This document shows, one piece after another, positions 33,097 to 47,756 of a DNA stretch of 64,000 nucleotides. The translations under genes and the position numbers were made by a program. Within the stretch, counting starts at the first letter, position 1; each line of letters begins with the position of its first letter. The DNA comes from Selaginella moellendorffii (Eukaryota > Streptophyta > Lycopodiopsida > Selaginellales > Selaginellaceae): positions 1,952,290 through 2,016,289 of the forward strand of contig NW_003314270.1 in assembly GCF_000143415.4 (NCBI RefSeq), written 5' to 3'. The notes under the pieces are model-generated. The model searched no databases. It was not told where the DNA came from and saw nothing but the letters and a program-made list of their open reading frames with translations.

Positions 33097-36040
33097 GAGC
33101 TGTCTATTTGGACTCCCCGAATAAAAATCACTTTTCTTCAAGCTCCTCACCACCTTTCATCAAAGCCACCACCAATTCCCGCAACTTCCGCGTCCCATGT
33201 CTCCTCTCTTTCACCGGACAATCAGGACTCAAGGCTCTGGCGCTACTGGACTTGGGTGCAACTTCCTGCTTCATGGACACGGACTTTGCTGCCCGACATC
33301 ACGTTCCTCTTTCTCCTACCATACGGGATCTAAGGGTTGAAGGCATCGGTGGGCATTTTGTGTCTCCTTCTTCTGGACTTAGGGAAACGTTGCATGTTCG
33401 AGTACACATTAGGTCCACCGTCACCGATATTGCCTTCAACATCATCAACAGCAAATCCTCCTCTGTGGTGCTTGGCCTCCCTTGGTTCCAACTACATCAA
33501 CCTCATATCTGTTGGAAGGAATTACAGCTTGTCTCTCCCACATCACCATCTCCCACGGCTTCCCCTACTGTTCATTGAGTCCAAATCAGGAAAAGTTCCC
33601 TAAACTCAAATCAGGGTTCTATTCCTGACTCTAAGAAGTTTTCACCTTCTTCTTTTTCCTCTCTTCCATCTTACACTGGACAGTATCCTTGTCTCATCAT
33701 TCCATTTAGTCGTACACCTCCTCCTATCTCCACAATCACTATGAAAGAACTTCTTCATGAAGAACCTATTTTCCTTTTTGCTTTGCATGTTTCTCCTGTC
33801 AGTCTTCCTGAGAAGTATCATGATTTTGGGGATGTGTTTGACAAAAAAAAAGCTAGTGTACTGCCTATTCATCGGCCTTATGACTGTCCCATTGATTTAC
33901 ATGAAGGAGTGTTAACTCCGTGGGGGCCTATCTACGGGTTATCCCCATCCGAGCTTCAGGCCCTCAAAGAATACGTGGATGAGAACCTTGCCTCGGGGTA
34001 CATTCAGCATGAGCGCATGTCTTCTTTGTCAAGAAGAAGGATGGGAGTTTGCAGCTAGTCATCAACTACCGAGGTTTGAACAAGGTGACTGTTCGGAACC
34101 GTTATCCGCTGCCCTTGATCTCGGACCTGTTGGAACGCCTCGGCGGTGCCCACTTCTTCACTAAGATCAACCTCCATGGAGCATACAACTTGATCCGGAT
34201 CTGGCCTGGTGATGAATGGAAGACTGCATTTCGAACCCGCTATGGCCACTTCGAGTACACTGTCATGCCATTTGGCTTGACAAATGCTCCAACAGTTTTC
34301 CAACACATGACAAACAACGTCTTTCGGGAGTTTCTTGATTAGATGGTGATCATCTATCTCAATGACATCCTCATCTACTCAAAAACTCAAGAGGAGCACG
34401 ACGAGCATGTGCGCAAGGTGCTGGCAAAGCTGCAGGAATACGGCTTATATGCGAAGCTTGAGAAATGTTCCTTCGATCAGGAGTCTGTGGAGTTCCTTGG
34501 GTACATTGTCACTCTTGAGGGTATCATGATGGATCCTGCCAAAGTCAAGACTATTCTCAAATGGGAGCCTCCACAATCAATGTCAGACGTTCAGGTTTTC
34601 CTTGGCTTCGCCAACTTCTACCACAAATTCATTGATCACTACTCTGACATTGTCCTTCTTCTCACACATGTCACTCGCAAGGATGTTCCCTTCTCTTGGT
34701 CTGCTGCTGCCCAGCAAGCCTTCGACACACTCAAAGCGGCCTTCAGTTCTGCTCCTGTCTTGATCCATGCTGATCCCTCACAACCTTTCTTCATCGAGTC
34801 CCTTCATCGAGTCCCTTCATCGAGTCCCTTCATCGAGTCCTTTCTTCATCGAGTCCCTTCATCGAGTCCCTTCAAGTCCTTGGGAATCCATCTCCATGGA
34901 TTTCTTGAGTGATCTTCCAAGTTCTGGAGGCTTCAACAACATTTTAGTCGTGGTGGATTGCTTCACAAAGATGGCGCACTTCCTACCGTGTACCAAGGAG
35001 TTTTCGGGCGAGGACATGGCAAAACTGGTATTCAGGGAAATTTTCTGACTTCATGGGATTCTTGCAGATGTGGTTTCGGATCGAGGACCTCAGTTTATCT
35101 CTCATTTTTGGCAACGGTTTCTGCAACTGCTTGGAGTGAAGGCCAACCTCTCTTCGGCGTATCATCCTCAAACTGATAAACAGTCCGAGTGAACGATTCA
35201 GACGTTGGAACAATTCCTGAGGTGCTTCATCAACTATCATCAGGATGACTAGTTCAATATCCTTCCCCTTGCTGAGTTCTCCTATAACAACTCTGTTCAC
35301 TCCTCTCTTCGAGTTGCCCCCTTCTTTGCGAACTCTGGCCAAAATCCCCGATTCAATCTCTCACTTCCTTCTCCATCTGAATCCTCTCATTCTAATCCCC
35401 GCTCTGAGACATTTGTCTCCAACCTCTAGGAAATCCACAACTCCATCTCCTTCCACCTCCATCGTGCTCAGGAATCTCACAAAACATTTGCCAATGTCTA
35501 TCGTCAGGATTGTCCACCTTACAATATCAGAGATAAAGTCTGGCTCCTCAAGCAAAATATCTCCACCACCAGGCCATGTCCTAAACTCGATTTCAAATGC
35601 CTCGGTCCTTTCCCTATCACTGCTATCATTAATCCTGTCACTTATCGCCTTGCACTTCCCTCCTCATATCAAATTCACCTTGTTTTTCACTCCTCTCTCC
35701 TTGAGCTTTATGTTCCCAGTCCTATTCTAAATCGGGTCATTCCTCCGCCTCCACCTGTGCAGCTCAAGGATGGGTCTGAATATGAGGTTTAGGACATCCT
35801 TGATTCCAAGATCTCACGGTCTAAACTCTACTATCTGGTCGACTGGAAGGGTTATGGACTTGAAGAACGCACTTGGGAACCTGCGGACAACCTGATTCAT
35901 TCTTCTGACCTTGTTCAGGACTTCCACCACCGCTATCCTTCTCGTCCCAGTCCTCATTCTTTTTCTCCATCTCCCGTCCCTCGCCGCCCATCTCATCCTC
36001 CTCCTCATTCTCATTCACGTCCTCATTCCACTCATTCTTG
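33097..36040 (+). pseudogene. Damaged pol of B1, RNase H and half of integrase deleted
   Basis: Protease (ALLDLGATSCFMD), reverse transcriptase ([16 protein letters not shown] in place of YLDDI), integrase core and chromodomain remnants are visible. At 34790-34880 the sequence jumps from the RNase H start to the integrase core through a run of repeated TTCATCGAGTCCC units. Stop codons include TAG at 34340. The active-site change of the first Asp to Asn in Y-x-D-D predicts an inactive polymerase. Confidence 0.85.
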
Positions 36041-36052
36041 AGGAGGGGGTGC

Positions 36053-36387
36053 TGTCAAGAATCCCCCAATTCTTGCCACATTCCTGACTCTCGCCGGATT
36101 CCTGACCTGCAAACCACATTCCTGACTCTCGATTTCCTATACGATTCTTGAGTCTTGAGCCACATTCCTGATGATGATGTGGCGCCTCCTCAACCTCAAC
36201 TATATTTGGGCCGTCCTCGATCCAAGAGTGGTGGAGCTTCATCAACCTATAGTATATTTAGGTTAGCCTTGTTCCATTTCTCCACAATCTGAATCAACAC
36301 TAGTCTAAGGCCTCTTCTTCGTTATTCACTAGCTTTTCTCTTTGTCTTTTGCATTTTCCAGTCTTGATCTTGTTGGGGGTCTTGACA
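36053..36387 (+). repeat. 3' LTR of B1
   Basis: A 335-bp copy preceded by the purine tract GAGGAGGGGGTGC. It lacks one 26-bp unit (an ATTCCTGACTCTC repeat) and has TATATTTAGG where the 5' copy has TATATATAGG. It is otherwise nearly identical to the 5' LTR. Confidence 0.9.
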
Positions 36388-37139
36388 GAGGCATTTTATG
36401 TTTTGACGTCTCAAATGGGGGTACACCACACTTTCACAAGTGCTTATCATCCACAGTCAAATAGTTTGGTGGAATGGCTCGTTCGGACATTCAAAGGAAT
36501 GATCGTGAAGTATGTGAACTTTCAACATTCGGATTGAAATAGTTATTTGCCATCTATTTAGTATGCATATGTCACAGGGGTGTAAAGTTATATTGATGCT
36601 TCACCATATAAACTCTTATATAGTCATGATCCAATATTACTAACGGAGTTGGGTTTACCTTCGCAATTGGCATGAGCTGCCAATGCTAAGTCGTGGGATC
36701 AATATTTGACGAGCATTCTTCCAATTATCTGAGTAAAGTCTACCAAACACTTAGGCCACGTACAAGTGGGATAACAATAATGCTACAACTCCCCTCATCA
36801 TCCATCTGTGGAGTACAAAGTGGATGACTTGATGTTAGTCCATTTTCCCCATCTTACGGTACGTGGTTTATCTAAAAGGCTCCTTGCTCAGTGGAAAGGA
36901 CCATATCGGGTGTTATGGCAAGTTGAACCACAAGTTTATGAGGTTCAGCATGATGTGCAGCAGGCCAATCCTCCATAAATTATGCATGTGCAGTAGTTGA
37001 AACAATTCGTACAAAGGGATCAAGAATAGTTGATACCACATATAGATTTACTAATGCCTCCTCTTGATGTTCCTCCAGATCTTGGCCCATCTACAAGAGA
37101 ATCTTAATAGTCTTCTATTATTCTAAAAGAAGGGGATGA
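36388..37139 (+). pseudogene. A1 integrase C-terminal remnant
   Basis: The sequence resumes in the integrase core (FTSAYHPQSNSLVEW at about 36433) and runs through the C-terminal domain to the purine tract GAAGGGGATGA before the 3' LTR. Several stop codons are present. Confidence 0.82.
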
Positions 37140-37315
37140 TATGGAGTTTAAGTGTACAGTTATAATGCCGTATACTAATACTAGTAGAGTGGGATTTTGG
37201 TAGCCATCGGATTAGTTTCAATCCGGACCACTTCCTTCTGTATATAAACTAGGGTTTTTGGGCTAATTGATATGCACATTTTTTGCATTCCCTTTCCATA
37301 TTCCATGCACTCACA
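37140..37315 (+). repeat. 3' LTR of A1
   Basis: A 176-bp LTR, from TATGGAGTTTAAGTG to CACTCACA. The end motif CTCACA is intact, and the start TGTGAG has decayed to TATGGAG. It has a TATATAAACTAGGG motif. Confidence 0.87.
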
Positions 37316-38400
37316 TATTGTAGTTTGCTTATCTACTACAGATTTTTCTTGAGATCTTTTAAATTTTCTCGCAGAAATCACCTCCATTGCTCCCAATGTG
37401 GAACACCGCTGCTTTAGGGAAAGGGCAAGAGAGTGATGTGCTCGAGAAAATGGCTAGTGAAGCTGCGGCTCCTGGATCTCCCAGGCAGAGATCTCCCACT
37501 CAGAGATCTCCCGCTCAATCACCATAGCAATCCCCACAGGAACAGGTGCCAGCAGTAGATTTGGAGCTTGATAGGATGCCTTTCTACAGTCTCGCCACAG
37601 TTGCTTTCAGCATGGAGGATCTCCACCGCTACTTTAGGGAAAGGGCATAACCCTAGAAAAGAGTGAGTAAATGGCTAGTGAAACTGTAGCTCCCAATCCC
37701 CATAGGAACAAGAGCCAGCAGCAGATTTGGAGCCACAAGCTCTAGATCCACAGCAAGATGTGAGTGCTCCTCCCGAGCCCCCAGTAGCAATAGTGGTGCC
37801 TCCACCAGCGACAACAAAGGTGAGTGCTGGAGAGGAGCCAGAAGATGCCACTTAGCCTCTCATACATTTTTCTTCTTTGTAATGATGTATTGATGATGTA
37901 TTGATCAGGCAATTACAGCAATCTATCATAATAAGGAGGGAGTGCCGCACTTTTTGGGCTGCCAAATCCAGCCAATTGATGGGGGATAATTGTAAAAGGG
38001 TTATTTCTTTACCATGTCTTAGCAAATAATTGTGCTGATGTTTGCTCTCGGCCAATGGAGGCAGGCAAGCTGCATGGGGCGGGATAGGAAGGCACAACAT
38101 GTGTTGCATGCAATGTGTTGATCATGAATGTAGTCTGTCAAGCAAATTAATTTTGTTTTGTAATGTTTTTCTAGGGTTTATGAAATGGTGACAAAGCCCC
38201 CTATTGCTACTGCTGATTCGCAATCCAAATCTGAGGCACTGTGTCAATGTAGCTAGAACGAACCATATCCTGGTACAGTTTGTGTCAAGATCTAATCTAT
38301 TTGTCCATGCCTTCTTTTAGCATTGTTTTAGTTCCAGGTTTGCTTTGGTAGTGGTAGAGCTAAAAAATGAAGGGTCAGATGCCTATAAGTAAATCTATAT
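37316..38400. other. Q/P-rich gene remnant and spacer
   Basis: Between about 37400 and 37856 are two diverged copies of a segment of about 215 bp (each with GCTTTAGGGAAAGGGCA and GATTTGGAGC). They encode stretches rich in Ser, Pro and Gln, including a short SPxQR repeat and a proline-rich end (VAIVVPPPA), but with internal stops. I do not recognise the parent gene. Nothing clear is seen from 37857 to 38400. Confidence 0.4.
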
Positions 38401-38401
38401 G

Positions 38402-39065
38402 GCAAGATGATAGTAATTGAGTGGAGAATCACTGCTGGAAGCAACACTATTGTCTTGAAAAATCACCAAGGTTGGTTTTCTATCGTGCGAAGGATTTAAT
38501 TCTTTTGTATTGTGTATTCCAGGTGAAAAACTTTCTTCAAACAAGCAAGATTTATGCGATGTGATTGACCATCTCAGTGTAAGCTAAGATTGTATTTTTA
38601 AAATTTTCTACTTTCCTACTATCACCTTTTTTTTGTAGATTGACGTAGAAAACCCGTGTGTGATTATGTCTCAACATGAGTAGAGATTTTCTGAGTGCTG
38701 GTCAAGGTAACAATAGCTTTTGTTCCAAGCTGAAGGTGGTCTGATATATGCTTATGTTGTAGTTTTACTTCAAGGCAACACTTTTGGAGAAAGTCTCGAA
38801 ATTGCTGGATATGAACATGAAGACTATTCAAGTATGTTGTGTTGTGATTGCCTTCAAGAGGACAGAAAATCTTTTGAAGTGCTCAAACGGGATTTGGTGA
38901 AGATAGAAGAGAAACTTCACCATACAAAACAAATGGATGAACTTGCTTGCGAAAGAGATAAGCTTAGGCTATAGTTTATGAGATAGACAAGAAACTCAAA
39001 GACATCCAAGTGTTTGTAATAGAACTCAAGCAACTTATACTTCTAGCTGAAGAGGACAAGTGAGC
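38402..39065 (+). pseudogene. SMC6 gene fragment
   Basis: Exon-like pieces match plant SMC6 of the SMC5/6 DNA-repair complex. They are RITAGSNTIVLKNHQG (about 38425-38472), KQDLCDVIDHLS (to 38579), IDVENPCVIMSQ (38639 on), RDFLSAGQ, YFKATLLEKVSKLLDMN (about 38764 on), a coiled coil LVKIEEKLHHTKQMDEL and YEIDKKLKDIQVFVIELKQL (to about 39050). GT and AG dinucleotides sit at plausible exon edges. A TAG inside the MSQ-RDF segment and a frame change after about 38970 break it. The Walker A ATPase head and everything after the first coiled coil are absent, so this is a broken partial copy. Confidence 0.75.
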
Positions 39066-39694
39066 AGTTTAGTCTTTTATTTGTTGGATGTTTGAGGTTT
39101 TTGCATTGTAGCAATTACTTGCACAGACATTATTTTCAATGTAATAATGATAATCAAAATGGTGTTTGCTAAGTGGGGCAGCATATACTGGGCAATGACT
39201 AGTCTATTTCTAAGGATAAACTGAAATCTTTAACTTAATGTTTACAATTTATCATTACAACTTAGACAAAATATATGCAGGGATAGAAACTAAATTCTAG
39301 GAAGATTGTATTGAAGGATTGTCTTTAAGAGACATGAAATTTTTCCAAAAGCAAGTTAGGTGTCTCACTTCCATCTATGTTCCAGGCATTGCCCAAGTGG
39401 CAAGTTCCCACACAGAATTACACCGTCTGTCTTCACATCCCAGGATTATCCCATGATTCTCAAGAATGCCGTCAAAATTGCCAAGGTCATTGCAAAGAGG
39501 GAAAATCTCCTGGCTGATCGTGTGAAATGGCTAGAAACTTTTTGATAAGGCACCATTCTAACCCAGATCCTCCATTTCATGCTTTTCGATGGGCACCCAT
39601 ACATACATATTTCAGCAGGTAAATCTGATAGGGCTACATTTGAGGCACAAAGTCAAAAGCAAAAATTCATTTAGTTTGGAAACACAAGACAGCT
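39066..39694. other. Spacer with one unassigned 61-codon frame
   Basis: A frame at 39360-39545 ends KIAKVIAKRENLLADRVKWL and has a codon pattern that could be an exon remnant, but no family was recognised. The rest, apart from the RPS3 3' flank, shows no feature. Confidence 0.35.
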
Positions 39695-40664
<970 letters not shown>

Positions 40665-40849
40665 TGCCAGAGAGCTAGGGTTTCATGCCATGCCGTCAGA
40701 TCTAGGGCTCTTACGAAGTCAGGATCAACGGTTGCGATAACGGATTAAAGACTATTAGCTTGAACTAAATCAGCTTAGCTAATCTACAACAAATTTTGAA
40801 AAGATTATTTACATCCAAAACTCCTCATGCTTAGCAACTACCAAAGAAT

Positions 40850-43326
<2,477 letters not shown>

Positions 43327-43407
43327 CAAGGAAGGCGCTGCCCACAAACCAGAAAACCCTAAATCGGGAATTTAGGGTTCTTGGGTACAATATGATCCTC
43401 CTTTTTA

Positions 43408-44215
43408 TTAAAGGCTAGAAGACGAAGACGACGATGGACAAAAGGTGATAGTATAGTCCGACCCCGCGCTACAATTCCACGCCGACTTCCACGAATCAAA
43501 AGGATAGGTGGCGGCGGCCGGGCAGCACGACTTAAACAGCACCGAGAAGACACTCGGGTGGCACTTGTCCGCTCCAAAATGCTCCTTCTCGCAGCAAAAC
43601 TCGTCCGCGCCGAAAGCCACGCACGGGCTGCTGCATCCCACCGCCATGCCTCTCGGGTTCCACGCGATCAGCTCCGGCGGGCACTTGGAGTTTAGATCCG
43701 CGGAGCACCCCGCCACGCCGCAGCCGAGGTTGCTGCTCGTCACCCGGACCTCGAGGTTGTAGCCGGCCAGCAGCGAGACGCGGTAGTGGTCGAGGACGTT
43801 GTTGTGGTGGAGATCAAACTCGACGATGGTCGCTGGCGGCGAGAAAGTTGAGTTGCAGCCGAGGTTGCCCGAGCAGTCGCCCGTCTCGCAGCACCCGGTG
43901 CCGAGGACGGTGTCAAACTGGCAGTTTGTTCGGCCCCAGAACTTGCCAGACCACCGAGTCGAGGCGTGCACGTCCATGACTTGCCAGGAGTCGAGTCGGC
44001 AGCCTCCGGCTCCCAGCTGCGGATGCCCGTCGCTCGGCAGCCACGCCGGCCAGATCGTAAACGGGCAAGTGTTGTAGAGTCGGATCTTGGTGGCTTGAGC
44101 ACCTGGAAACTTAAAGAGTTAGATCGATCTAGAAATGGTAGAAGAACAAGCTACCGTTCATCCAGGACGAGCTCGATAGCAGTAGCAGCAGATAGAATCC
44201 ACCGAGAACTTCCAT
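43408..44215 (-). CDS. Thaumatin-like protein (minus strand)
   Basis: Two exons (44155-44215 and 43408-44102) give 251 residues. A signal peptide (MEVLGGFYLLLLLSSSSW) is followed by the TLP fold: IRLYNTCPFTIWPAW, then FWGRTNCQFD, CETGDCSGNLGC and the end DYTITFCP, with the many paired cysteines of the family. TLPs are secreted or apoplastic PR-5-type proteins. The segment normally reading YDVSLVDG is YRVSLLAG, which removes two aspartates of the acidic cleft. A second ATG lies six bases upstream (44221) and would add two residues. The gene is divergent from the TLP at 44523. Confidence 0.92.
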
Positions 44216-44522
44216 GATCATGCCTTGCGTAGAACCGAGCCCAAGAGGGAAACCACCGTCCGGATCTTGAGAAGCAAGCCAGGCAGTACCGCTTGCATGA
44301 TCGTAGCTTGAGACAGCAGCAAAGAAACGATGCTCCTTACACTGCAAAAGCGAAAATTCGCTTCGTCTTTCACATGCTCCCGAGTGCTCTCTACGTAAGC
44401 TCGCGTTTTCACATGAACCTGAAACGGGTAAAATCGTTAAAGCACAAGAGTTTTACCCGGGAGAGCAGCACGCGTTTATAAACGAAGGCAGCAGCCACTG
44501 TGTTCCCTCACTGAACACAACA
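44216..44522. promoter_or_regulatory. Shared upstream region of two thaumatin-like genes
   Basis: These 307 bp separate two outward-facing TLP start codons. A TTTATAAA motif near 44475 is placed as a possible TATA box for the plus-strand gene. No clear counterpart was seen for the minus-strand gene. Confidence 0.5.
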
Positions 44523-45453
44523 ATGTCACCGCTGGCCAATCGCAACGTAATACTCCCGGCACTCGTCCTCGTCGTGCTCACAATCTCTGGTATAGGATTG
44601 CAGCAGAGTATGATATACCCGGAGAACAAGTTCTCTCCATTTTCTCTTTTCGCTTCCCTTGGCTTCCCCTGTGATAACTCGCACCGTTGTCTCTCCGAGA
44701 CTAACTCGTGATAGCTTTGCAGGAACTGATGCAGCCGGGCGGTACCACATACGTCTCGTCAACAACTGTGGCTTTTCGGTCTGGCCTGCGTGGTTCCACT
44801 CGGGGAACCAAAGCCAGATATGTCCCGGAGGCACTTTGCTCGAGCCAACGCAGGAGTATAGCTTCTTCCCGTCGGCTCTCTGGTCCGGCTACTTCTGGGC
44901 CCGAACTGGCTGCTCCTTCAACAGAACCACAGGGCACGGACCCTGCGACACCGGCGGCTGCAACGGGAGCCTGGGCTGCAAAGCTCCCGGAAAGTCACCC
45001 TTCACCACCGCCGAGTTCTTGCCAAACCGCAACAACGGTACCATGAAGTACCATATCTCGTTCCTCCACGGCTTCAACGTCCCGATAGAAATCTCCGAGC
45101 CCCACGGCTACAACTGCACTCACTTGAGCTGCCCCTGTTTCGAGACCATGGAGTCGTGCCCGAGCGAACTGGTTGTCATGTCGGGTGATAAGAAGGTCGG
45201 CTGCCAAAGTCCCTGTGAGAAGTTTGGAGATGAAAGGCACTGCTGCCGAGGGAACTTCACAGGCCCGGCCTGCCAGGCCACCGAGTACTCGAAATACTTC
45301 AAACAGTCGTGCAAGGACGCCACAACTTATCCGGCTGATCGAGATAGTGTTCAAGTTTGCGCCATGGCTGCCACTTACGTCGTTACTTTTTGTCCAGAGG
45401 ACACAGTTCCTGTTCCCTCTGCTCGCCGCACCATTCGTCGTGCTATCATATAG
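44523..45453 (+). CDS. Thaumatin-like protein (plus strand)
   Basis: Two exons (44523-44589 and 44723-45453) give 265 residues. A hydrophobic signal peptide (VILPALVLVVLTISG) precedes the TLP domain: IRLVNNCGFSVWPAW, then FWARTGCSFN, CDTGGCNGSLGC, VGCQSPCEKFGDERHCC and YVVTFCP. A basic tail follows (SARRTIRRAII). As in its neighbour, the acidic-cleft segment is altered (YHISFLHG in place of YDVSLVDG). The intron sits just after the signal peptide in both genes, supporting an origin by inverted duplication, although the proteins have diverged. Confidence 0.93.
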
Positions 45454-45691
45454 ATAGACAGCCGACTGACTGTATTTACAACTTTGCGGAAATAAACGCA
45501 GCTCCATATTTTTATACAAATTTCAAGAGAAGCTGCAAAACAGCATCGATAAAGGGAAAATTTTCGCCAAAGCAAAGTGTGATAATCAGTATAAAATAAA
45601 AGAAATCTGGAAGAGAATACAGTAGTAAACGCGAAATGGAAAAACCAAGCACCACTTCCTTAAAAGGCATACCTTCAGTGCAGTCACAGAG

Positions 45692-47096
45692 TCAATGGTT
45701 ATCATAATGGGGAGGTTCGGGAGCAATATCATCTGCACACACAAAGTGTGACGATCGTTGAAAATAAACTTCAAGAAAAACACGTACTCATCCTGTATTT
45801 GTCCGGTGGAGGAGGTGGTGGTGGTATATCTCCGTTCGAGCGATTCCATCTGCTATGGTTGGAATAGTCTCCATCATACGGAGGATCAAACATCCTGATA
45901 TCTTCACTTCTAGCCAGCTCCGAAGCTTCTTTGTCCAGCCTCGATTCCGCCCTGCATTGATGTAAGTGAAAGATTCGAACATATTTGATGCGAGTACCCA
46001 CATTTTGAGCTCCTCGCGAAGACGGAAGACACGTACAATTGACTTTCGGAGCCTTTCAAAGCTGTGACAATTAGTTACAACTGTCAGTTTCATAAAAGTG
46101 GAAGACGAAGCTGTACCTCTTCACTTGGAAGGTCAGGCTACCGATCTTTGACTCGGCTTCCGCATTCCTGGATGCCATCCGCGAGTTCTCTTGCATAGCG
46201 TTCTGCAAAGAAGACTTAACGACAATCACGAAACGAGAGTCAAAGCTTAAGAAACCAAAGGAAAAAATGAAATCCTCACCTCGAGCTGCGCCTTCTGCTT
46301 GTCGAGGGCGTCCAAGTCAGTCCCGACATCATGCAGCTGCAACAGTTCACACTATCTCAATTCCTGAGCTTAAAAAACAAAAGAGAGAACAGCGTAGATA
46401 TCGTAAAACAAACGAAGCAAACTATCGACAACGAAGTGGTCGGAGAAAACGAGAAGGTGGACCAACCTGCTCGTTTAGAGAGTTGGATTGCACCTCTTTT
46501 CCATCGGACTGACCGTCCCCGAGCGCCCTCACCTCCGACAGCTCGCTCACACGATCGCCCTTGATCCTTTTTCCATCGCCATCTCTATCTCTATCATGGA
46601 AACTAGATTTAGCAAAATCCAGCCACGAAAGAAGGAAAAGAAGGAAAAAGCTCGTCTTACAGGTTGGAGCCCGATCTCTTTTGTCCCGTAGATCTTGGAG
46701 ACGATAAGGACCGACTGGTCCGCTGCCTAGTCGGCGACCTCGAGCGGCTACCTCCTGCCAAGAACACAAAAAAGCCAACAAAATCAAACAAAAGATCTCT
46801 CTCGAGATTTTTTTCACCTCGATCGTAAGAGCCCCTCCTGTCGTAGGCGCGCCTGTTGTAGAAGCGGTCCTCGCTTCTGCGGCTGTAATATCCCGATCGA
46901 CCTGGAGGCCACAATGCACGGGGATGAGAGTCAAATCTCCTCCAAAATTTCCAGAGGGAAAAGGAATAGCTACAGTACCAGGCACCCGGCGGAGCTCTTC
47001 CTCCCCGTGGGCGAAGGAGCATGTCTGCCGATGGCAATTCCCTCTCTGGAAGAGATTGCACAGCTTCGTCTTGTACAGCTCCCGGTTATCTGGCAT
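45692..47096 (-). CDS. CCCH zinc-finger and coiled-coil protein (plant C3H13-like)
   Basis: Nine exons on the minus strand (46979-47096, 46818-46901, 46661-46754, 46467-46602, 46280-46336, 46117-46202, 46002-46061, 45788-45951, 45692-45732) give 279 residues. One CCCH finger lies at residues 9-31 (LYKTKLCNLFQRGNCHRQTC, then SFAH). An RS/RG-rich stretch (SRSRSPTRQRTSRS) follows, then a long coiled coil containing LDALDKQKAQLE and a proline run (PPPPPPP) near the end. Layout and length match Arabidopsis C3H13-type proteins, which are probably nuclear RNA-binding factors. All introns are GT-AG. Two in-frame upstream codons could extend the N-terminus, but the chosen ATG starts right before the finger, as in the family. 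Confidence 0.88.
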
Positions 47097-47581
47097 CGCG
47101 GCGCTCGACCAGGCCCAAGAATCGGGCAAGAAACTAGGGCGCGCGAGAGTCCTACAGGGAAGCGAGGAGCAGCGAGCCGAATAGCCTTCAGCGGCACCGT
47201 TCTTGGACACTCTTTTACAGAATACACCCTAACTGGCTAAAGAATTAGGTTAGGTTTAAAGTTTCTAATTAAAAGCTTTATTTAAATGTTATTACAGTTA
47301 GAATATTCTTCATATTAGCTGAGGTACCGATGTCCATGTCCGAGCAATCCCAGCCGCAGATGTTAGGGCATTTTTTGTAATTCATTTTCATTAGTGATTT
47401 TTTTTTTATATTCATAAATCTTGTGAATTTTTGAAAAACTTATTTATCTACATATTACTTTATTCCATCATCTTTGACTTGTTGTTATTCTTGTTAATCC
47501 TCTTGACTAAATAAGATAACCATGTGTTGCATTGCAACAATGTTTGGTTTGATTTTTTAAAAATAATTTTTATTATAATAT
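47097..47581. other. Upstream flank of CCCH gene and AT-rich insertion site
   Basis: This region holds the upstream flank of the minus-strand CCCH gene, then AT-rich DNA. Its last bases AATAT (47577-47581) resemble the bases after the A2 element (58185 on). No gene is seen. Confidence 0.5.
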
Positions 47582-47756
47582 TGTGAGGGCCAAGTGTACG
47601 GTTACGATGCCGTATACTAATATTAGCGTAATGGGATTTTGGTAGCCATCGGATTGGTTTCAATCTGAACCACTCGCTCCTGTATATAAGCTAGGGTTTC
47701 TGGGCTAATTAATATGCACATTTCTGTATTCCTTTTCCATATTCCAAACACTCACA
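47582..47756 (+). repeat. 5' LTR of A2
   Basis: A 175-bp LTR, TGTGAGGGCC to CACTCACA, with promoter motif TGTATATAAGC at about 47682. The leader (47757-47989) follows, with T-rich runs before gag. Confidence 0.93.

Larger units (their letters stand above)
31547..36387 (+). mobile_element. Chromodomain gypsy element B1, internally deleted, with extra tail
   Basis: Order: a 133-bp stray copy of the element's own 3' coding tail (31547-31679), LTR (31680-32040), internal region with gag and damaged pol, the same tail again (about 35921-36052), and LTR (36053-36387). The plus-strand A1 sequence resumes at once with GAGGCATTTT. Compared with B2, the RNase H and N-terminal integrase parts are missing. 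About 945 bp of the host element A1 are missing at the left border. The two LTRs differ by only about three substitutions and one 26-bp repeat unit. Confidence 0.87.
21218..37315 (+). mobile_element. Ty3/gypsy LTR retrotransposon A1, old and nested
   Basis: The 5' LTR is 21218-21393 and the 3' LTR 37140-37315. Gag, protease, reverse transcriptase, RNase H and integrase remnants lie between them in the order expected of Ty3/gypsy elements. Element C (21876-29070) splits gag, and element B1 (31547-36387) replaces part of RNase H and integrase. Many stop codons and frameshifts are present. Flanks TAGGT and TATTG do not form a target duplication, so the ends have mutated or recombined. Confidence 0.85.
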
